From Gordionus sp. m RMFG-2023 (Eukaryota; Nematomorpha; Gordioida; Chordodea; Parachordodidae), in the NCBI RefSeq assembly GCF_954871325.1, contig NC_088777.1, positions 31,721,366-31,785,365 on the forward strand: 64,000 bases of DNA. The letters are read 5' to 3'. This document shows, piece by piece, positions 35,401-44,400 of the stretch. The first letter of the stretch is position 1, and each line of letters starts with the position of its first letter. Under the pieces are notes generated by a model. It saw only the letters and a list, made by a program, of their open reading frames with translations. It was not told the DNA's origin and made no database searches. The position numbers were made by a program, and so were the translations under genes.

Positions 35401-38400
35401 ACAAATATTAAACACGTATAGCTCTGCTTTTGACTCAACAATAAAATATAAAATATGAAATTCTTCATCAACATTAGCCATAATTTCCTTGAGTTCTGAT
35501 AAAATGCTCTCCGCTATTCTCATCTTCTTAATCAAATCATTGTCATGTTTTTGAAAAGTAATACTTAAAATAGTTGTATAATTAAATAATACATTTTAAT
35601 GAAAAATAAAATTTTGAATAAGCATTGAATCCAATAATTTTCTTGCTTCTGAGGAAATATTTCTTTCAGGCCATTGTAATATTTCAGTAATATGGCTCTT
35701 CTAACTCCTTAATAGCTGTTAGTGCTTGATGGAAGAGGCTCTATCTCGTTGGACAAGGTTGCAATTTTTTTCCCCTGTTGGACCAGAAGTTTCAGAAATA
35801 ATTATTATTTGTCTAGAAATTTGAAAATGGTAGATAAATATTACGCCACTAAAAATTTGAAAATAATAAGTAAATATTACGCCGGAAAATTTGAAATCGA
35901 AATTAATTGATAAAATAACTTATGAATGTGATAATAAATGTAATATAATATATATTTAATATGAGATTCGAATAAATATTAACAAATATAAATTAATATA
36001 AACAATAATTTTTTTGAAAAATATATCCGGCATCTGCATTTTTTGGCTTTGGGGGGGGGGGGGGGGGGATTTGTCCCCCTGCCCCCCCCCCCCCGCTGCG
36101 TACGCCAATGCACCTAGATCATAGAAGTGTTAAAAGAAATCATATTTGTAACTATGCTCGCTTAACTAAATCATAGAATAGGAAATATAAATACTTATTT
36201 GTTTTACATAACTATTTCTTTTATTTAAATTTTATGAAACTTTTTGGTTTGTTTTTGGGTCAAATCTGCCTGTATTATAATCATGGATGCTGATCTTTAA
36301 GCCCTAAATATATGGATGTCGATTAAAATTATAAATTTTTTAAATTGGGGAAATTTGGATGGTGCATAAAGAACAAATAGCAATATTGCAAGAGAGAATT
36401 ACCTAATATAAAAAATTTATACAATAAAAGGAATTGGACACTTGGTAAAAAAGCAGGGGCATCACTAGCTTTTACAATCTCAGGTGGTTCAAAAAAATTT
36501 TTTTTAATTATTTTCTAATTTACCTTTTTTTAGTAGTATAAAAAAATTAAAATTATGAAAGGACTCTTCACCCCCCCCCCCCCCCTTATCCCCAGTGACG
36601 CTACATTAAAAAAGAAATATGTATCATGTCTAAATCGAGCTCGACAAATGGGACAAAAGTAAAATAGTCTTTCTGCTTATTGATATTTAAAAAAAGAAGA
36701 AAAGAATCTTAAAATATTGCCATTATGGGTTTTAGTAATAAAATTTTAAAAAAATATACTGCCTTTTTCATAACGGTTTTCGCCCCTCTTATTTCCAACT
36801 TTTAATTAACCCTAAAAATCCTTTTCAAAATTCATTTGTTTAAAGATTAAAACTAACAGGTATTGTTATTTTTTACAAACCTAATGTAACTTTATACAGT
36901 TATTTTTATCTGTACCTAAAAACGAACCTATATTCGTTACGGTTTTGATTCCTGGTTACTTCTCTTTTTTGACGTAAATTGTTGATGATTGACAAAACAT
37001 TAATCAATATATCACAATAGCTTTATCTTTTCAAATGCATTTTAATAATAAATAAGATTCATAATGTTAATAAATCTTTTTTTCAATGTAACTTTAAATT
37101 AAATTTATCATTTAGATAACATACAGGCTATAAAAATTTTAAAATAAAATGTCGGATAAATTTTTTTAAAAGCATCACCATATTTTATCAATTACACACA
37201 TTTTTTAGACATTTACTCATTTTTTTTAACATTTTTTATCCAATAAAGGAAAACGCATTTTTGCATTTTTTAAAAAGAATTATATAAATTGTTACGTTAA
37301 TTATAACGACTCAAAATATTGTAATCAACTTATTATCTAAAATAACTTAATATTTAACATAATTTATTGACAATTGAAAAACAATAATTTTTTATAAACA
37401 TTTTTTTAAAGCCAATATAAATTATATTATCTGCATTTCCTACCATCTACATTCCAAATATCTAAACCAAATAAAAGGATATTGTGATATTTTTATTATC
37501 CATTTGCACTAAAACATATATCTAAAAGAAATATATTATTTACCAAATGTCAATTATTGCAAACGCTAAACAAAATAATTCACCAATGATTGATGTAATT
37601 AAGAAGAAAATGAGACAAACTAGGGAAGAGTTAGATAGTTTAAAAGATCAAGCAGAAGAATATAGGAGACAACATTACATTGAACAACGGAGATCACAAG
37701 AAGTAATGTTATCTAGGATTGAATATATTTGTCTCACATAGAGATGTGTTTAAACATTAGCCCTATATTTTATAAAAGCTTTTTAATTAAATTATAATGG
37801 CTAACAATACTTATATATATTAATAATACAATTTATGAAATTATGTTATATATACTACTGTAGTGTTAACACTTTTCTAAAAGCAATTCCCCCTTTGAGT
37901 ATAGGAAATGTAACCCACTTCAAAAATCACTCCTTTTATAAAAACCTCTTTTTCTAAAATATATGAGATTGGATTGCTACCCTAATTATGTTTCCATTTT
38001 ATGTGAAATAATTGTTTACTTTTCAGACAATTTAAATTATAGTTGTTTTTAAATTTGATATTTTATAAAAAATTATTTCATTTTATCACCTTTTCTATAT
38101 TAATATACATATTTATCTTAGGCTGAGGCTGAGGTTGCAGCTCTAAATAGAAGGATTCAATTACTGGAAGAAGATCTAGAAAGATCTGAAGAAAGACTCA
38201 AAATTGCCACCTCCAAGCTTGAAGAAGCTTCAAAAGTTGCAGATGAAAGTGAAAGGTCTGTTAAAATTTGACTTAATATTTTCCCAAAGCAATATCTTAT
38301 AGAGCTACACTAATAACTGATATTGAAATGACCTAATTAATGTATATTTCAGAATTGGCAATTAATTTTTTATACATAAACATTTTGTAATATTGCTATA

Positions 38401-41400
38401 ACATCACAACTTGTTATAAAACAAAATTATTTTAATTGAACAATTCAAAATTTATTTTAGATTGGTTTTGCTTATCCAAAACAGGCTGATTTTATTATTA
38501 CTACCAACCTATCCTTAAAATATTTTTGTTTGATAACTTATTTTTATATATTAACATTGCATGATGGTTATGTAATAAAAAATATCTCAATCTTGCCAAT
38601 TTTAAAATATTTGCATTTATAACCAGGTTATTTTAATGTTTGCAAAAAATTGGGAGCTTATATGAATTAAATTTACTTAGAATCAATTATTTTATATTAT
38701 TGTTTATATGATTAAGCAACTCAAAAGAATTAGCTTAGGAATCTTAGTTTAGATTAAAAAAAATAGATTAATATTTAGTATTTTTTGCAAAATTTAAAAT
38801 ATACAATATACATTTAGATCTTGTAAAATATTACAGCAAACTAATTTATTTAATAAATTTTATTCAAGTTATGAGACATAAGATGTAATTTAAGGAATAT
38901 AATATGGTCCTTGAATTAAATGTATTTGTTTTTAAATCTTGATTTATATTTTACTAATCAATTATTTATATCATTTTAATTATTTAATTAATTTTAGATA
39001 ATTTAGTTAATGCCAAATTTAAAGCAAAAATCAAGGATTATATTATTTTCAAAGCTGTTTTTAGATTGTATCATTAGGTTATATGCTCATGGTTCCACTT
39101 GTACCAATAATATAAATATAAATGATAGATATGGGAAATATTAAAAAAATTAAATTCTTTATGTATTTTAAAATTTTGCAAATATTTATATTAAAATTAA
39201 CTTTAAAACTTTCATAAATTTTAGCCCATGTTGCTTTAAACATTTGTTAGTAGAATCAATCAATAAAACTTAAAATAATAAATAATTTTAAACCTAGAGC
39301 TAGGAAAGCACTTGAAAATAGAAGTAACATCGAAGATTCTAGGCTCGAAATGCTGGAAGCTCAATTGAAAGAGGCTCAAAAAATAGCACTTGAATCGGAG
39401 ACTAAATTTCAAGAGGTCCTCACTTACACCTTTTTTTATCATCTATTTATTTCATGGGATTTATATCATTAATCCTCTACTTCTATAGGGTATTAATTTA
39501 TATATTCATCTTACTTTATTCCAAGCATATTATTAAATTCCTTCTTTTAATTTTAATCATATAATCTTTTCTTTCTGATTCATAAATAAAATATATGAAC
39601 AGAAAATACCTTCTACCTGTCTCACTCTATAATAAAAATATTTATTTTTTCACACTGATCTATTTCTTCTTATTTTACTACATATTCACCCAACTACCTT
39701 AAAAGTATATCCACATATTCACCCAACTACCTTAAAAGTCTATTATTATTTGAAAAAGTAATTTTTGAATCACATATATAAAAAATTCAATAATCCTATG
39801 AATAAACTAAAAATAGTCATGTACAATGGATTTCAACTCATATTGGACAAAAGAATATAGGATGAAGCTTTAATCGTACACAGAAAAATTTATAAAATCA
39901 CTTTTATTAAATCAAAAAAATACAACTTCACGAATCTATATAAAAATTAATACAATATTCCAATAATCATGAATCAACAACATTCATGATTTAATTCCAC
40001 AAATTTTCAACTGAAGAATAAATATTATTTTTCTTGGAAACAGTATATTAAGTATAAATTTTCTAAATGGCAAGATTCTATTAGCTAGAGGTTCGGCTAA
40101 GTTTAGTATATAAAGTAATATCAACAATGTAGAAAAATTCAAATTTATTAAATTTAACCTGTGCTAGCTTTGGAAAACGGCAAAATAAGAACGCCAGGCG
40201 CGCATTTAAGGGGAGGATTGGGTGGGGGTAAACCCCCCGTAGCCAAAAATGCAAATTATTTATAAAATAGTTTTTAAAAAGTAAGAGGAAATACGATTGT
40301 TAAGAGAACGTTGTATTATTTTGGGATTTGCATGTCTCGACTTTCACTGAGGTAAACACATTGTTCCAATATTAGCGTTACACCGATTGGAAATTATTAC
40401 TAAATAGCCATCTTTGTACCACTTTTAAATAGATTCTTTACCCAAATCAATGAAAATAAAAAAATTACCTAGGCGATCAGAAATGGGGACCTAATCTAAT
40501 CTCCGAATTTTTAAAGAACTAATTGCATAAAAAAATAGACAAAAAGAAACGTGAAAACAAGAATTTAAATATTTTATTCTGATTTAACCATGATTTCTCA
40601 ATAAAAAAATATAAATATAAAGACAAATTCAAATCACGCGAAATTGACACCATAAAAAAATCAAAAAGTGTTTTTTATTTTATTTACAAAAATTCTTAAA
40701 TATTTATTGGAAAAATTGTGTGGGCCCGTGATATATCAGTTTTATCATAATTTAATTAATTTGAGCAAAAATAATCGATTCCTTTGGTGCTTAAAGTGAA
40801 AAGTTTGTTTAATTAAACTTAAAAATATCAACTAAAAATCTCCTTAAAGAGTTCGAAAAGTAATGGAGAGCCGTAGCATGAATGACGAAGAAAAAGTTGA
40901 CGTCCTCGAAACTCAGCTTAAGGAAGCACAGTATATTGCCGAAGAAGCGGATAGGAAATACGACGAGGTATTTTGATGAAAAGGCTTGAAAAAATATATT
41001 TTGAATATTGCATGTTTTTCAAAGCTCACTTCGCTTGTTTATAATAATTTTATTCGAAAATAATAAAATGGCATTCATTGTCTTTATAGATCCGTGATAA
41101 TTTCAATCTATACAGAACGTATATAGCCGATTACCTAATAATTTATATTATAAAGAAAAAAATCGAATGTTTTTTATATTTTTAAAAGAGATTAAATTGC
41201 ATGATATTTTGAAGGAAAAAATCCTTCAAATTGATTGAATGGAATAACAAATTCTTTCATTACCAATGATTTTAATACACTTGTGTGCGAGGCATTTATA
41301 TTAAAATTAAAAAAATTTATTAGAAAATGAAAATTAATCATTTATGCATGAAACATCTATACTAACGATATTTTTTATAAATTTCAAAAAGGACTATTAG

Positions 41401-44400
41401 AGGTCTGCAACAGGTTGGTTTAACTCGCCATCATATGGGTAGGCCATTTTAAAAATTTAAATATTGACGGGTGGGCTAATAATATTTTTATAACAATGGC
41501 TAGGTGGGCGGAAATAATTTTCGGGCGAAATATTTTTTATATTACTTATTTTATAAGTTTAAGAAAAAAGATAATAAATTATATAAAAATTACAACCAAT
41601 CAAATAATTTTTAAAGATTGAGCGGGGCGGGCTAAACAAAATTTTTAGATAAATGGGCGTGTTAATTTTTTTTAAAAAACCATGGCGATCCATTGTATTG
41701 CAGACCTCAATTTTTATAATTAATTATCATACTCATATATTGTAATATAAAATATAACACTTATTTTCCTTATATAAATGATTGACTGTGTATGTTTTCT
41801 TGAACAACTTTCATCTAACTATTACTAACCGTGATCCCTCCCCCGTTTGAACTGCAAAGACTTAACAATTTTATTATTAGCTAATTTATCTCATCAATCA
41901 AAACTACTATATTTACCTAAACATATATCATATCAATGCACCCTAATACCAATTTATCCGTTTATACTTCCGCAACAATATAACCGATTCTTTTATAAGC
42001 CGCTAATGTGTCAAATCCGCCCTCTATGCATAAATAAAATTTTAACTTATTCGCATCATGATATTTGAAATCTTATTTGTAAATATACATATAATAGATG
42101 GATTTTGAAACGTGTCCACGGCTTTTCCATTCATTTATACTCATTACATTAAAATACCACAATGACATTATACAATATAATATTATAGATGCACTTTTTA
42201 TATTAGTTAAGTTTTTTTACAACTTATAAAACTTAAGCTTTTAAGAAAAGATATCAGTTTTGTGAATTTTTTTATATTTAAACATAAACACCACCTTACT
42301 GTTATTTTATTATTAAAAAGGTTATTTTTCTCATAGGTATTTTTTTTGAGTTAGTAATTTTAAATATTAATTTAGTATTAATAGTAAAAATATCTTAGTA
42401 CGCATTATTTAAATTTTGTTTTTTTTATATCTCTATTCCTTGGCGTTTACTTTTTTAAAAACGGTTAAAAAAAATTTCTAGTACACACTAAGAATTTTTT
42501 TTGCTTTTAAATTAGGTTCGATAAAAATTTGAAAAAAATAAAAAATAGGTGATGCGTAAATTGACCATTTTGGAGAGTGATAACGAGAGAGCGGAAGAAA
42601 GGGCCGCTGCTGGAGAAGCGTAATAAACCTTTTTAAAGAAAATTATACTTTTTTAATGGATTTAATTATGTTTTTTTAATTTTACATCATCTTTCTTCAC
42701 ATTAATCGGGTGTATTGATTGTTTCCAATTAGGTTTTTCTTCGCCTCTTGGGTTTCTTTTCTTGCCGAATCTCTCCCACTACTCCAAAATTGTTTATTTT
42801 TGGGGATTTTTTTCTTCAATGGAATTTCTGAGAAGCTAGTGAGCAGTGATGAATTAAGAAAAAAAAATTTAGAATTTATCCTTACCTAAATTTTTTATAT
42901 GAAATATTATATTTTTTAAAAAATAATTTTTTCCTGATTCCTCTTCCTTTCGTAAAAAAATCAAAAATTGTTCACAATGAACGAATCCATTTGCCAACAA
43001 TGTCTTCCTCCTCCTCTCCATTGCCCAAATTTTTAGGTGGCTAGAAAACTAGTTATGTTAGAATCATCCCAAGAGAGTTCTGAAAGTCGGGCCGAGGCTG
43101 CAGAAGCGTAAAATATTTCGACTATAAATGGAATTTAAATATCTTTCCAAATTTTAAATATTTCTTTAAAATCTAATTTTCCCTTGATTATGCGTTGTAT
43201 TCAATAATACGAGTATTTCTTTAGTTAATCATTAACTATGTACCTTATCTCATATGGATTTCAAAAGTTTCTTTTTTAACTAATATTTTCACCATATTTT
43301 TTTAAATTTTACTTTCTTTGGAAAACCTATCTGTTCCTCATATCTCAAATTTGCATTTTATTTTATATATCTTAGTGATAGAAATGAAAAATAAGAAGGA
43401 ATATAGTAACACGCTCTAAACACTTTTTTAAAAACATATAAATTTCTAGTTTCAATTCGCAATTTTTATGATATATATATGTTAAAATTAATTATAAGTT
43501 CAAAAATTGGTAAGTAAAAGTGAAGAATTGATAGAAAAAAGATAGATAGGAAGAAAGATTAAAGAAAGAAACGAATAAAACTGAAAAAGATAAATACGAG
43601 AGAAATAAGTAGCTATTCATTATCTTAAATTTAAACCAATAAATTATTTACTCTAATTTTTAAAAAAAAATTTAAGTAAAATTGTGGAATTGGAAGAAGA
43701 ACTCAGGGTCGTGGGCAATAATTTGAAATCGTTGGAAGTTAACGAAGAAAAAGTTTTATTTTGATACATATTTTATTTCCCTTTTCTTATTCTTTGATTC
43801 ATTCTTTCCCTTTTTTAATAAGTGGGGGTGTACCGATCCACTTTTTGGAGGTCGATCCCATATTACCGATATTAAATTGATATCGGCTAATTACCGATCC
43901 AATATCATATCTTGTATTCGGTAAACATACTAATCGTTTTAATTTTTAATGCATACATCTAGTATTGCAAAATCATTCCATTTGAGTCAATTTTTAAAAA
44001 AGGCTAACTATTTATTTTATACAGAAAAAATTACACAAGCCTGAAGAGCACAGAGGTTTGGACATCTATTAGCAAAATCTCGAAGCTTAGCCAATATTAT
44101 TGGCTAAAATATTGAGTTAGCCGTTTTTAAAAATCGGCTCAAATGGAGCGATTTCGCATCACTACATTTACTCATATATACTTTTTAAATAGTATAACAT
44201 CTATAATTTAACTATACTATAACATAAGTCATTTAAATATATTATAATGATCAGTTATAGTTTATATTCATGAATCTATAAATAAAATATTTATTGATAA
44301 ATCCTTATTTATATTATAACATTAATCTATTTACATAATAAGTAATAAACAAACATAAATATATGAAATTTGGATAAAATTTTTTGAAAATGAATAAACC

